Assembly: GCA_037389465.1 (NCBI GenBank)
Contig: JAZARR010000211.1
Coordinates: forward strand, 1 to 64,000
Reading direction: 5' to 3'
Length of the DNA stretch: 64,000 nt
Source: Baylisascaris procyonis
Taxonomy: Eukaryota > Nematoda > Chromadorea > Rhabditida > Ascarididae
The notes beneath the pieces are model-generated. The model saw only the letters and a program-made list of their open reading frames with translations. It was not told the DNA's origin and searched no databases. Both the position numbers and the translations under genes were made by a program. Below, in pieces: positions 18,901-51,900 of this stretch (the first letter of the stretch is position 1; each line of letters opens with the position of its first letter).

Positions 18901-20811
18901 ACTGTTTCATTGGGTTACTTTGTCCTCCTATGTTATAGACCATACATATATTTCAAATTTTCCTGGGCACATAAGGCCCAATTCGCACGAAGTAATAATA
19001 TTCTATAAATAATATTTGCCGTAATTCGAAGTTGAAGTTTCTGCTCAGTTTCTCTGTCAAAATACAAAGACGTTTGTCATTACACTAGTCGCAAATTTCG
19101 AGTCTTATAGTAAAGTGGTAGCTTTGAATCTTTGAATAGGCCATTTGGAAAGTTTCAGCGGTAAAATTGACTGAGAATTGAGTATTTAAAGGGTACTTTT
19201 ATCTCATGGGATCGAAAATAAATGAACAGTACAAAGAGTCTGGAAACGAGTTTAAAACATCTTCGGAAGAACCATCAGGATTCCCGAACTGTACACTAAA
19301 GCACAGGCTTCTGTCTAAGATGACTTCTTATCTCGCACTCTATTTGTCCAAGAAGAACGCAAAGGAGGTGGAATATTGAATATTAATCAGCACCAAACCT
19401 GAAAAGTTTTTACTTCTCATTCAATATGATCTTGGCTATCACTTATGCACCCATACAACATTAAATCATATGAAAGATTGGTTTTCCATTCGAGGTCCAT
19501 CTTGAATTTGAGGTGGGATTCTTTTAGAATCGAGAGCTTATTTTTTTCAGCGTAGTTGCAGAAGGAGGGAGTTATTTCAAAGCTGTGGTTAAGGGAAAAT
19601 CGCTGGAGTAAACTGATCACAGGGACATGCTAGCTGACTCTGAGTACGCGTCGTATGTATTCTCTTCTTCAGGAAAAGGCATTATTGGCTATTGAGAGGG
19701 ATTTTCCATACAAAGAAATGTTGTGTTCTGGGACACCAGTTTCTTTTAAGGTAATAATAGGATGTCTGGATCCAACATGACACCTTCCCCGCTGTGATTT
19801 ATTGCACTAAATCCGCTAAGAAATGAAGGTATTTCGATGCTATTACGCATGAACTTCGACGTAATGGGAGTAGCATATTCGAAGAACGAATAAACTAGCC
19901 GACATCAAATGCGAACGGATGTTTTCGATATTTAAGGTAATTAGCGTCTATTAAATATAAATACTCTTCGTTGTCTGTGGTGTTTGCTCTGCACAATGTA
20001 CCTATGAAATAAGGGTAGTTCCAAATGTTTCATCGATATATGCGTACAAGGTCAGTGGCCGAGCACAATAAACCCATAACTTGAAACGCTACAATAATCG
20101 GTTATGCAGTTTTCTATTATCCACTCAAAAAACGGTACTGTATGGTAGGGGAATTTTAGATGTGCTTACCTTAAAGCACATTCAGGTTCTACGCAGGTGA
20201 TGAACGTTGAAGTGCAATTTATGGTCGCGAACTTCATGCCCAAAAATAAAAGACAAAACTGAATAATGGAGCAGAACTCTGCACATTTACTAAGACATCA
20301 TGGGTGTTCTATTTTTAAAAACATTGTGCACCCTTCGAAGCAGCATAACCACTCGCTTCATTCAACGCCTAAGTGAAGGGAATTTCAGCTGAATGCTGAT
20401 AGTTTGCAAGTACACTACGAGGAATATCAAAGTATGTTGTTTCCTTGGTGCGGAACGAGGATATCATTTAATTTTACTATGGTATTACGTTGAGCAACTT
20501 GATGGACTTCTCGCTTGTTGCGTATTCAGTTTTTCTTTGCTTTCAAATTGTTTCCTTCGATGATGAAGGAATGTCATAACTATATTTCTGGTGAAGAATC
20601 ATTCATTTCCCCACACCGAAAGCTGGCTGACCACAGTACAACACCCTCATAATCTCTTAGTGGTCCGTTACCTAATTACTTTGAGAGTACAAGGGTGTGC
20701 TTAAATTGTGATTTTCCATATCAAATTCGAACTGTCACAAAGCGACCATTTATAGCGAATTCAAGCAGTTTTTGCGAAATGAACTTACAACAAATTAACA
20801 AAACTCTTGGC

Positions 20812-20843
20812 TTTATTGACGGATTAACGAAATTGGCTTTATT
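20812..20843 (-). terminator. Polyadenylation signals of the HNF4-type gene
   Basis: Two AATAAA hexamers on the minus strand (plus-strand TTTATT at 20838-20843 and 20812-20817), about 57 and 83 nt beyond the TAA/TGA-type stop at 20900. This is a normal spacing for nematode 3' UTRs, which are short. Confidence 0.6.
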
Positions 20844-20899
20844 TAAAGAAAAGCAAAAAATTTCAACAATTTCACAGAAAGTAATTCTTTCAAGAAAAG

Positions 20900-35846
<14,947 letters not shown>

Positions 35847-35856
35847 AAAATTTCAG
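35847..35856 (+). other. Probable trans-splice acceptor of the OCIA-domain gene
   Basis: AAAATTTCAG ends 28 nt before the ATG at 35885 and matches the nematode acceptor consensus. No upstream coding exon is required. A spliced-leader site is the simplest reading. Confidence 0.5.
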
Positions 35857-35884
35857 ATCATTTCTATTTGAAGTGCATTTCGAG

Positions 35885-37492
35885 ATGAATGCGTCGGCAA
35901 ATAGCAGTCGTAGGTTGACCTCTGAGGAAGTACAATATCTGCTGCAGAAGCTTTCTTCAGATGAGCAGAAAGAGTTGGGCCAGATGTTGAAGGTGTGCAC
36001 CACCGAAATGACATTTACTCGAGGTACTTGTGCTTCTCTTCATATTTATATGCAGTTACTGTATTCGTAATTATAGAGGGCGGAGGAGGCATTTAGCATC
36101 TTTTAAAATGATGAATCTATTTTAGTTTGGTTCACGTTTTTTTTGGTTTTTTTTTTGTCATTTAACGATGCCATAAAGTTCTATAGTATTGGAATTTTTC
36201 ACCCAAATCTGGCGCAAAGATGCACTTTTCTTCCGCAAACATTCTCCTAGATTTTCCATGCTGTGCAAGAATAGAAATGTTTAAAAAAATTATCGAAACA
36301 CTCCCGAAATCTTAAATTTTGAGCTATTAGGTGAAATCTGGCGTTACTTCCACGCCATGAGCATGTAGTTTTGCGGTTTATTACAACCGTAATTTATTTC
36401 TGCACTATCATTTTTTGAAACTCACATATTTTGCCCGAAAACTAGCGATCTCTTCGGAGATTTTTTGCATCAGGCTCGAAATTTTTTCGTTTTATAGCAT
36501 GCTTTTGAACGATGAATAGGAAAATAAGTGATTATTAATTGCAGTTGATTGGTGTTCATCATCTGTTTGCTATTAAAGCGGCTAGTACGTTTGAAGAGGA
36601 AACGTTTGGTTAGTTCACTGCAGGTGATGCGTTTTACAGGTATTCCGTTTGCTGCTGCAGTAATAGGCTCTCTATATTTGGCTAGAAAGCGTCTTCCACC
36701 TGCGTTGCATTTTGGGCCCAAAAAATGGCCATTCTACGTTGTTGTTGGTATTGGCGCATTAACGACTGCGAATCTGTTGTCAATGTCAAATTGCACAGAG
36801 CGAATCCAGCCTCATCTCAGTGCTCTCTGGCAAAAGGTTTATTCCCATACTTTTGCTTACAGGAATGCAGTTCGTATTTAGCCACCTTGTGACTGACAAA
36901 CTAAGTCCATTGATTCTCTGATTTATAACAGGCTGATGAAATAGGAATTGCCTTTAAAATCCATAATTGATCTTCAGATGGAAAAAATGTCATCTGTCGT
37001 AAGGGACTTATTTATACAGAAGCGCTGACTCACTAATTATTTATGAGTTTTTAGTTTTTGTTGTTCTATTTTTATTAGATGATAATCCAAAATTCGTTAA
37101 GGAGCAAAGGTTTTCAATGGTTTTTTTTTAACCGAAATAGTTGAAGTTGAATTTTCTTTCCTTGCAATATTCATTTCATTATGATTTGATTGCAGTACAG
37201 TTCTGAAAGTTCGTCGGGAGTGAGTTACGAAGACTTACGCAGGCGTAATCGTGAGGCGATTCCAGTTTCGCAGGCCGAACTTGCTACATCGAAAAGGGGT
37301 GACATTGCTCCGTTCGTTGGTCAGCAGCAGCAACAACAACAACCGGCCTCGTCCACCTATTCGAAGGAATTTGACTGGAAGGGTACTCAGTCGCAGACAT
37401 CGCCTTTCTCATACGACGAGCCATCTTATATGTCAGGGACTCCGCTTGGTGCGCCAAAGAAGACGCAATATGGCGACGAGGGGTTTTCGTGA
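35885..37492 (+). CDS. OCIA-domain protein (OCIAD1/asrij-like)
   Basis: Preferred exons 35885-35992, 36624-36836 and 37196-37492 join in phase 0 (618 nt, 205 aa, TGA stop). The N-terminal part has LSSDEQKELGQMLK leading into RFTGIPFAAAV, matching the first OCIA helix. The second hydrophobic segment is YVVVGIGALTTANLLSMSNC, whose Leu-Ser and Cys match the family's LSYVKTC. The C-terminal third is hydrophilic with YEDLRRRNREA (family YEELRNKNRE), a Gln7 run near residues 150-157 and a closing QYGDEG, like the family's C-terminal KYGD. OCIAD proteins are small endosomal and mitochondrial membrane proteins; asrij controls blood-cell Notch and JAK/STAT signalling in flies, and OCIAD1 influences respiratory complexes in vertebrates. 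The weak point is the start of exon 2: an acceptor at 36544 would add an exon but demands a 31 nt intron, which I rejected. Confidence 0.75.
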
Positions 37493-37704
37493 TTTGTTTT
37501 CCTTGCTCTCCTCGTTCTTCTTCTTTGATATTCTACAAGACCGGCATGAACTGAGAAAGGGTTCACTTGTTACAGATGGTGTGCTGGCCTTTCGCAGCTT
37601 TTCTCGAAATTGTTTCTCTCGTTTTGCAATACCTTTTTTCCGGTTATTCACTGATTCAACAGTGATGCGTCCACCAGTTTCAAACGTTTATAGTTCGCCT
37701 TCTT

Positions 37705-37710
37705 AATAAA
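37705..37710 (+). terminator. Polyadenylation signal of the OCIA-domain gene
   Basis: AATAAA about 213 nt beyond the stop codon at 37492 on the same strand. Confidence 0.6.
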
Positions 37711-42870
<5,160 letters not shown>

Positions 42871-42888
42871 ATGGGCTGTTTTGATAAG

Positions 42889-42955
42889 ATGGATTTCGGA
42901 ACTTTTTTTGTCCTGCTTGTCGTGTTTGCTTGGTCTCATCTATCTGCGTCCTCTC
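42889..42955 (+). CDS. sup-17: Tentative first exon of the ADAM10-like gene (signal peptide)
   Basis: ATG at 42889 (a second in-frame ATG lies at 42871) opens a hydrophobic run, [10 protein letters not shown], then SHLSASS: a typical signal peptide with cleavage after the Ala. Stopping at 42955 leaves phase 1, which is exactly what the next, secure exon at 43472 requires, and the mature protein would start a few residues before [12 protein letters not shown], as in ADAM10. Against it, the donor reads C|GTCCCC, far from consensus. The true first exon could lie elsewhere upstream. Confidence 0.42.
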
Positions 42956-45900
42956 GTCCCCTCCCCCCTCCACTCTCCTTTTTCCCCTCTGTCTCTCTTC
43001 TCTTCTGTAATCAGTACACGAGCTTCCAGCAATTTCATCGAATGGCCTACGTTTTGATAACCAGTATATATTCATGTTTCACACAATATCTAAGTTGGCG
43101 AATTAAACAGCAATGTGATAGTGTTGCTTATGCTATGACGTTTATGACAGGCTAATGTGCTACCCTTTTTAGATCTGTATAGAACACCGATTTCATCTTT
43201 ATAAAAAAGTAGGGCTTCACGAATGCATCCTCGTTTTAAAACTTGTAACCGCTGTCTCCTTTCCGTCGTTCTGATATCGGAATACCACAACAAAGAAAAA
43301 TGCCTTTTTGGGAATTTGATGTAACCTTTGGATGTATGCTTGATCTGACTAAACTTTTATGTGTTAAAGGATCGGTACTGATGCCATCAATTCCTTCCGA
43401 TTCGTTTTAGTTCTTTAGAGTGATTGCTGTTTCAATAACCGATTGCTGATACTAATATTCGAATCTTTTAGCCGAAGGTCTGAGCAGATATGTTGATTCC
43501 TATGAAACACTCAATTATAAACCCTTAAACGCAAGGCAGAAGCGGTCAGCCGGCGACTCCCCCTCGCCAATTAGCCTCCACTTCACCTCTCTTAACAGGT
43601 TTCTTTTGAAGCTTTAATTTTACTATTTCTTGAATATATCCGTTATTCAGAAACGTCTTCAATTTTGAAAAGTATTCTACTTTGTTATCGAAGCGGAATT
43701 TGAAGTATTCTTTAATATTGCTGTAGAGTTCGTTATTATAAGAAAATGGTTTTAATGAGATCAAAAATGCATTTCAAAAAGAGCAAATTTTCATCTATCA
43801 CCCACAAACTCACCAAAAGTAGAACGAAGTTCACGATTTCAAGAAAAAAGGAAACAAATTTCTGCGAATGCTTTACCGTCTTGGCGCATTAAACTTTATT
43901 CATAACTTGAATCAAAATAGAATTGTACCTTTATTCTCACCGTTTTGCTTCCCTCTTCTTTTAATGTTTAAATTTGGTTATAAAGCCAACTCTGTTTGAT
44001 TATACTCAAAAAATATTTTAATTTCTTCTTGCTTATTAAGTGGTCTGAGATTTTTGCTTGTGATCCACACATTTTTGCATTTTTTTTTATCCTGTAATTA
44101 CCCTGCTAGATTGGCAAACGCGTTACATTTGCCGACCTTCTAAGAGTTGATTTTCGCTGCCTTTTGACAAGGCGATATTTTACCAGGAACTAAATTCAAA
44201 ATAGCCATTCTCATCCAACGGTTTATGAATTAGATCCATTACCGCCATTTTTCTTTACGTTTCTTTATAAGATCTGTGATATACATGTGTGAGTAGGGTC
44301 CTTAAAAGATATTTGGTTGAGAGGATGAAACCTTGCTACTTTTGGGTGCCCAAGTTTAGGTCTTTCAATTTACATCTGCTTCCCGTCGATGGAAGCTCTT
44401 CGGTGTTCGACGAAGAGGTTTACGTGGATGAGGACGGCAACGCTGTTGATATGTCGCCGCGTGACTTTCTTTATCAGGGATACGACAAACGTAAGGCTCT
44501 TTCGAATTCGAAGCACTACTCTTGTTTTCTTACGACTGTTTATCTACAACTTAGCTTATTTATGCTCTCTTTACCTTTGCCCCTTTTGTTTCTGTTTGCA
44601 CAACAAATACCTTGTTTGCTCTTCCTCTTAGTGACGTCCTTATTGCACGGCACTGCGTTTTTTTATGATGTTGTCGATTGGTTGCTTATTGTTTTTCGAC
44701 GAGGATCTAAGAGGGCTGCATGTGGAAAGCCTTGCAGATGATGTAATATCGCTTAACTTCTGTTCCAAGGGGCATCAATCATCACAAAATAGCTGTTGTT
44801 GCGTTGCTAGATTTATGGATTAGTTGCTGATTGAAGCATTGCTGAGCACGCAGACTTCATATTTCCAAGCAAAAAATCATCGTCGAATTAATCATAACTT
44901 TACATTTTATGCTTGGTGCTTAAGTTCACCTCATTGAAAAAGCTGTTGTTTCAGAGGATGCGGGTTCAACAGTCTACGGCTCGATTTTAGATGGAGTTTT
45001 TGATGGACACATCCACTACAGCAACGGGGAATCGTACACAGTGGATAAGATTGGTCGCTATCTAGGTCGTGATAGGAGGCCTTCTCATTTCCATTCAGTC
45101 ATCTATTCAGGTTGGCTACTGTTTTGACACTCGTCTCTAGTGAATTTCATTTACTGCTCATTGACTGATTCTTACTTAGGTCATAGTTTAAATACGTGCT
45201 TCTTCCGAAAGTACTCCTAAATTTTTCCAAGAACCATCGTATAGTTTCTGCAAAACAGTAAAGCATAGAAGAAATCAGTTGTGCTAGAAATACGCTATCT
45301 CTTTGCCAATAAAATGTCAAGTTGGCTTGCATGTATGTTTGTTTTGACTTTTGACATTGGCGGACACGTACGACGAGCGGTTGAGGGGCACCAACGAAAC
45401 TACATCAATACGCCAAGGTCGCCCAAATTAAGCATTAAAACTGTGAGAAGCATGCAGTGCGCTATATGAAGAGAGGCTTTTTTTGCTGAATGCGGCTGTA
45501 ATTTTATTTGACATACCTGCTGAAAGATTTTAGACACATCGTCTTTTGTTAAGGGAAGGGGAGGTCAAAAAGCTTTCACAGGAAGTAGTTTCTTACTTTT
45601 ATGTCTTGATAGTTCAGATTCTTTGATAAACCATCCCACGTTTCGTCGGTCGAAGCGCTCAAATGAGGGTTTGGATCATGGATGCGGTATGGATGAGGAA
45701 ACACGTCGCCGAATGGACAGGTTCCAAAGAAGTGTCGTGTTAGGACCATCGGAACAAGTGTCACATCTCCATGATGACTCCTTCCCTCAGCGGTTCGTTC
45801 TTCAAGTTTGTCTGTGTTTTAATTGTTTCGTTCATTCACATGCACCGTTTGTAACGTTTCCAATACTGTTAAATAGCAATTGTCTTATCCAAGGTAACCG

Positions 45901-48900
45901 GTCGACATGAAATGTACATGTTTGAAGATGTGCGGTGAATAAATTGTCAGTCAACAGTAGTTTGTTACCAAATAATAAGGCGACAACATTAATCTAGTAA
46001 ACGCAAAAGGGATACAACTTTTGATGGTCATCAAGAAAGAAGTGCTGAGCGCGAGTGCAATTGAGGCATTTACGTGTTGTGTTCCGTTCTTGTAGGACTG
46101 TCTATTTTTAATTGTGCATTAGGTCAGCCTTGTTGAATGGTGTCGGTCTTTTAAACGCCCAACTTTAGGAAGGATAGGTAGCCGTTACATTTCTGCTCAT
46201 ATCTTGAGCACTCCGATATTACTTGCATCGACTTGATGTTATGTACCTTTCTTTATTTCTACTTTTTCCCATCAGATATTTTCACTTATTTCTTAGCTGT
46301 TTTCTGTTCGAAGTGTTACTGAAACAATGGAAGTTATCTGTGAATGAATCTTCCAAACTAAGATATCTTTACCGAACTCACTTCTGAGTCAGTGATCATG
46401 TTCTCAGATTCCGCCACACAATCATAATTCAAGAGCATTCTCTGATTGCAAAACGTTGCCTCGGTTGCCTTGACCAGTAGTGGATCTTATTTCACTTTCA
46501 GCCATCTAAAGATTCATGCTGCAATACCTGAAGTAATTTATGCTCACGTCTTTGTGATTTGCGTTTCCTATTTCATTTATCTTATTTGCTGCATTCAAAG
46601 TGGCCTCTCCATATCTTTCTTAGTGGATAGTAAAGTTTTTTTTTTCATTTTTTAGGTATTTAGCGGATGCGCAGAGGTACAAAAGGGATGTTGAGGCTAC
46701 AAAAACGATCAATGGCAAACAAATCTACTCAGTCAGGTATCATTTCTTATAGGGTATCCTAAAGCTTCTGTCTAATAATTTTCTATAGGTCAACACATAG
46801 ACAATCATATTTCTGAAATTGAAAATATGTAACAAATTAGTTTGTGTTCACTGTATTTTGGTAAACGATGGCGTTATTATTACAAATTGGTTTGTTTTGC
46901 ATGGTAGTGCAACAGCTGCGTTGGGCAAAAAGTGTAGTAAAGCTTAATACATTCGTATTTGCCGAAAGTTTGGTGCTGCAAGTGCTTCAGTAATTTTTTT
47001 TACCGTAAATGAATATATCGCATCTGAAGGAGTTTATGCCTTTTTAAAAATTTTTGGTTTTGTTTCTTTGTCATGGCGACGCCTGCTAAGTTTCTTTTCA
47101 ACTTGGAATATCTCATTTTATCTCGGTACCTCGGCATCTCTCTCGTATCGTCTTTTTTCGCTCATAAATCCGACTCGAAGCCAAGTTTCGAATTAACGCT
47201 TCGACAAGCATAGTTCTTTGCTGAGTAAATCTTTCAAAATTGCATGCTCACGACTAAGTGTTAGAATAATTTAAAGAAAATTTTTTAGGGCATGCTACGT
47301 GTATCTTCAAGCGGATCAAAAACTTTATCAACATATCTATGAGAAGGAGGGGAACCTCGATCCGATAAGGTAGGTTGTGTTTCTTTGCACTATATTCATT
47401 CATTTCATTACTTCTTGTTGAATTTGTTCTTATCTACTTTTTCTGTTTTGAGTGATGCAATATTTGACTTCATCTATCTTAGATTATGTACAAAGGAGGA
47501 TGGATTAAGCGTCGAAACATTCATTTTAAGATTATTTTTTGATTGCCAAATTGCAAGAACAGTTGAAAGCGAGACGTGTACCTTGTAGGACGAGAGAAGA
47601 GATCGCGAGTCTTTTCTACAACCACGTTAAGGCAGTGAATCAAATCTACGAAGGCACTAATTTTAACGGCATATATGGCATCAAATTCGTCATTCAACGC
47701 ATTTCAGTCGGTTCATTATTCTATTTTACTCAATTTCTGAATGCATCCTCATTGTTTAGAGGTTATGTATTTGACTTACAGTTATCTAACATTTGAGTAA
47801 CTATTTATAAGAATCTCCAACTGTTATATAAAAGTTCTATTTAAACAATCGTCGATCCTTTTCGTTGTTTGAAAAGATTCATCGTCGTTGATGAGCCATT
47901 AAACACTGCAGACTAAACGTGCTTAATATTTCTCTTGTATTGTTGATGTACTGTGCTGATTGCTGTTTTCCAGGGGTTGTGCACTCAAACTTGGCTATTG
48001 ACCAGATTTGATGTCAGAAATATTGTAAAGCTAGAAATGATTGAGGCATGATAAATTTTTCCTCTAAAAATTGAAGCTGTTAATAGCGAAGTAGTAAAAG
48101 TTGAGTGAAAATGCCCATAGCATTAATTCACTTCCGGTGATGGCAACACTAAGCAGAGATGGGCTCTTCAGATGTTCACACCACAATCTTGTGAAGATGA
48201 CAATTCGAGAGGAACATTTGATAATCCCTTCTGTGAGGAGAATGTTGACGTGTCGAATTACTTGAACTTGAACTCGAGGCGTAACCACTCCGATTTCTGT
48301 CTTGCATATGCGTTCACGTTTCGCGACTTCGTTGGTGGCACTCTCGGTCTTGCGTGGGTTGCCAGTCCAAACCACAGTGAGCTTTGTTTTTTTTTTTTCT
48401 TTGATAAAATACTTTCTCATTATAATGCCTCTTATATCACTGTTCGTTGTCTCTGGCATCATTCTACCTAACGGAATTTATGTAGAAACGAAAAAATTTT
48501 CGACCGTTTCGTTTATCATTGTCTAATGAAACTACTTTTATCCCGTATTTTCAAATGTATTTTCAAATAGGGGACCACAAAACTTCTAATGTAACTCTAC
48601 GAAATTGGGGGGGGGGGGGGGGGAAGGGGGAATAACCCGCGCTAAAGAATGAGCTGCATTAGCAGTTTTCGAGTTTTTACATTGGCATCGAAGAAAAGTA
48701 ATAAATGTTTCGAAGTCCTGATATAGTTTAAACGATTTCGCAACCGATCGGCTTGCCTTTCACGGCGGTAGGGTGCCCATAACCCATCGAATTGAGAAAG
48801 GACTTTTTCGCAAAGGATTTGTAGGAGCGGTCGGTTCGGTGAGTCTATATTAGCTGCTGGGCATGTTTAATTTTTTGTTGACAGTGTCTGGGATTGGTTT

Positions 48901-51900
48901 TGTGGATGAGCTCAAACGCACATGACTTATCAACTGATCCGGAGCTTTCCTCTTCTTGAGATAATTAAGCGGTATAGGCGTTTGCGCCTCGTTGTTTTGC
49001 ATTAATTTGCCAGTATTTTACAAGTGATGGTTGCTGTATTCACTTGAAAAAGATCAAGACCCGCAGTGTTGCTATTTTTTGTGGTGCTAAAGCATGAGGA
49101 TTATATCAGACCCATACGCAAAGCGCAGATGGGCAACAAGGAAGCCCTTAACTACCCCCACCCTCTCCACCTCTCATCCAGCCAAACCTTGGGGAATTAT
49201 CCTCCCGCCCTCTTTCCAAAGCTGCGTACATGAGAAAAGTAGTACAATAGCGCTGCTGTACGACAAAAAACCATTTGTGACGTGTACTGTTGTACAAACG
49301 GGCAAATCTCGGTGAGCGTATGATATCGACTTTACTCGTATGTCTTTATTCGAAGAGACGCTGCATATCAATAGCTGTTCGTTGTTTGCGGAGCCAATGC
49401 TTTCAGAAATCCATTAATCGCTCCTAAACTTTGAATTATATGCCACTTTCAATTTTTCTCGCTCTTATATTTATTTGCCGAAATTTTTCCTGATTTGCGT
49501 ATAGTGTTCTCTGTTACGAAGGATATGATGTTGGTTGTTTCAATGGCGAAGAGGCGGGATGAGAGGATGCTTCTTGATATACTCGGACAGGTTTATTCGA
49601 AGAAACGTGAGCAAATGAAATTTCGTAGAAAATTTCTGGATTGAAAAAGTTTCCGGTGGAGGTGCGCTTGTTTAATCGGGCTTGTTTTGCAACGCTAAAT
49701 AATGCCTTCATTTCCTCCCTACGATGTTCAGTTTGATGAAGGATTTAACTAAAAGTCTTCTATACACCACACTTACTTTAAGAATGCAATTGTTTCAAAG
49801 CAGATAAATGAAACGGTTGTTAAGTGATACCGTATCTAGGCACGAATTAGTGGTGGTGAGATTCCTGTATTCATGCGAAGGCAGCATCTGGTTATTGATT
49901 GAAGAAGTTTGTTGATAGAAATGTTAAATCTGTTCTCCTGTAACCGTGTGTTGACATTAAAATTTAGAAAATTACTAAATTTTGCAGATACGGCCGGAGG
50001 GATCTGTCAGCAGTACACAAAATACAGTGAAGGGGCTAATTTTGTTTATCGTTCTCTAAACACTGGGATAATAACGCTGGTTAACTACGGTAATCGTGTG
50101 CCGACCCGAGTCTCACAGCTAACATTGGCCCATGAAATTGGACACAACTTCGGATCACCTGTGAGTAATTGCGCGTTTATTTATTTATTTTTATATGGTC
50201 AGTTTTGGGCATACATTATGATCATTGCTATTGTGCACACCCACATATAGCATTTTGCGTGATGAAAATCTAATTTCTTGCATAGTAAGCTGCAGACTGT
50301 TTGCTAATAGACCTTGTTCATTTGTTCACAACAGGTGAGATGCAAGGCATTTCAGCTGAATCACTATAAATTGTCAAACAGACTGTTGAGCGTCTTGTTG
50401 CAATGCTGATCATTTCACTAATTGTGTGAACGAATCGAGAAAAGTTTTGCATGGAGGCATGACGGGTGCATTGTCATTATCTTGTACGATTTGATCGTTT
50501 CGCTTCGTTTTGTACACTTTGCGAAAGCCCTTCGTGCGCATGTGAGGTCAGTGCGTCTGTGTCTGCAAGCACACCCGGTTGCGTCTGTATATGTCTGTAA
50601 GTGTGCACGAATTCGGTAGTTTTAACTCGCGAACGCCAAAAGCTATGGCGACAAGATTTATTGAGGACAATGCACACGATAGAAGGATCTCTGCTTTCCA
50701 ATTTCGCTGCCGTTCGTAGCCTGTTCAAATATTTGTATTCAAAGGTGCCATAAAGTTTGCAAATCAGCTCTGCTATGCTAATCGAACATATGTGGTCAAG
50801 ACGCATTTTTGTGAAGGATTTCAATGGGCCTTCATTTTCCATCAGTTGGTATTGTGTGCTAGGATGTAAAACCGCACATCGCATCATCTCATCTGGCGCG
50901 TTTTCATGTTTATATCGACTGCTTGTTTACATATTGTGTCGTTTTTCACGCTTTCATATGTTGTGATTTCTGTGGGGGCATCATAATACGAGCATAACCC
51001 ATCTCTAGTAATCGCGTGAAATACTTGAGATCATGTATTTGCAAAGTGCCGTTGTACTTTCATTATTTGCGAATAACTTCCAGCAGTTCTCGTAGTAATG
51101 CGGCCATTATGTGTTATTTTTGATGAAAGAACTAAGTAATGATATGATCGCCATATATTGTCCAGCTCATCTGATGAATTTCAAGTGTTCAGCTTCTTCA
51201 CAAGTTTCATTTCAGCAGTGTCTGTTGCTTGCAGATATTTCCTCTTCCATAATAAGGATCTCTCGGAAAGTTTCTTTATTCATCTCCCGGTTTAGAAATG
51301 AAGCATCTAACATGGGCTGTGTATTCACCTTTGTGTTCACTTCAAGATATTTTATCAAAAACTCTGAGGATAAAGGTTCAAGGAGGCTGTATTGAAAATA
51401 TTGCAGCACGATTACCCTGCTGAGTGTCAGCCCGGGCTTCCTAATGGAAATTTTATCATGTTTGCCTCGGCGACATCAGGCGATAAGCGGAACAATGCAC
51501 AGTTCTCGAAATGTTCAATCGCCAACATTAGTCTCGTTCTTACAGAAGTATGTCTTCATTATGTCTTTGTAACGTCTTCTATCGCCTTCTGAGCTTGATA
51601 TGAAAGGATTGGCGACGTGAGTTGTGTTAAGCGTGAGTATAGTGATAGCATCTTTGACATAATAATATGAGCGAACTGCATCACTTATCGACATAGATCA
51701 CCGTCGATCGATTTAGCGGGAAAATTTCTTCGATGGTGATAGTGGTGATACGAGATGAAGGTTCACTCCGGATATTCCAGTCGTACTGCATATTACTGCC
51801 ATAGAAACAGCAAGCGACGTTAAAGTGCGCATTCAAAACAGGTCAAGATGGACCAACGTTTCAGTTGCACTCAGTAATTAGTCATTAAAATTGACCCACG

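Larger units (their letters stand above)
13784..20811. other. 7 kb interval without an identified gene
   Basis: Lies between the penta-EF-hand stop and the HNF4 polyadenylation signals. It contains short AT-rich frames, a perfect 12 bp inverted repeat (15901-15912 with 15924-15935) and a minus-strand frame at 14584-14706 that looks like a coiled-coil exon (listed separately). Minus-strand frames at 17331-17516 and 18372-18575 are open but unrecognised. I see no RNA gene and no repeat family. Confidence 0.5.

Noticed and set aside
36545..36608. Extra exon of the OCIA-domain gene
   Set aside because: It needs a 31 nt intron; the model starting exon 2 at 36624 keeps the phase and aligns better with the family.
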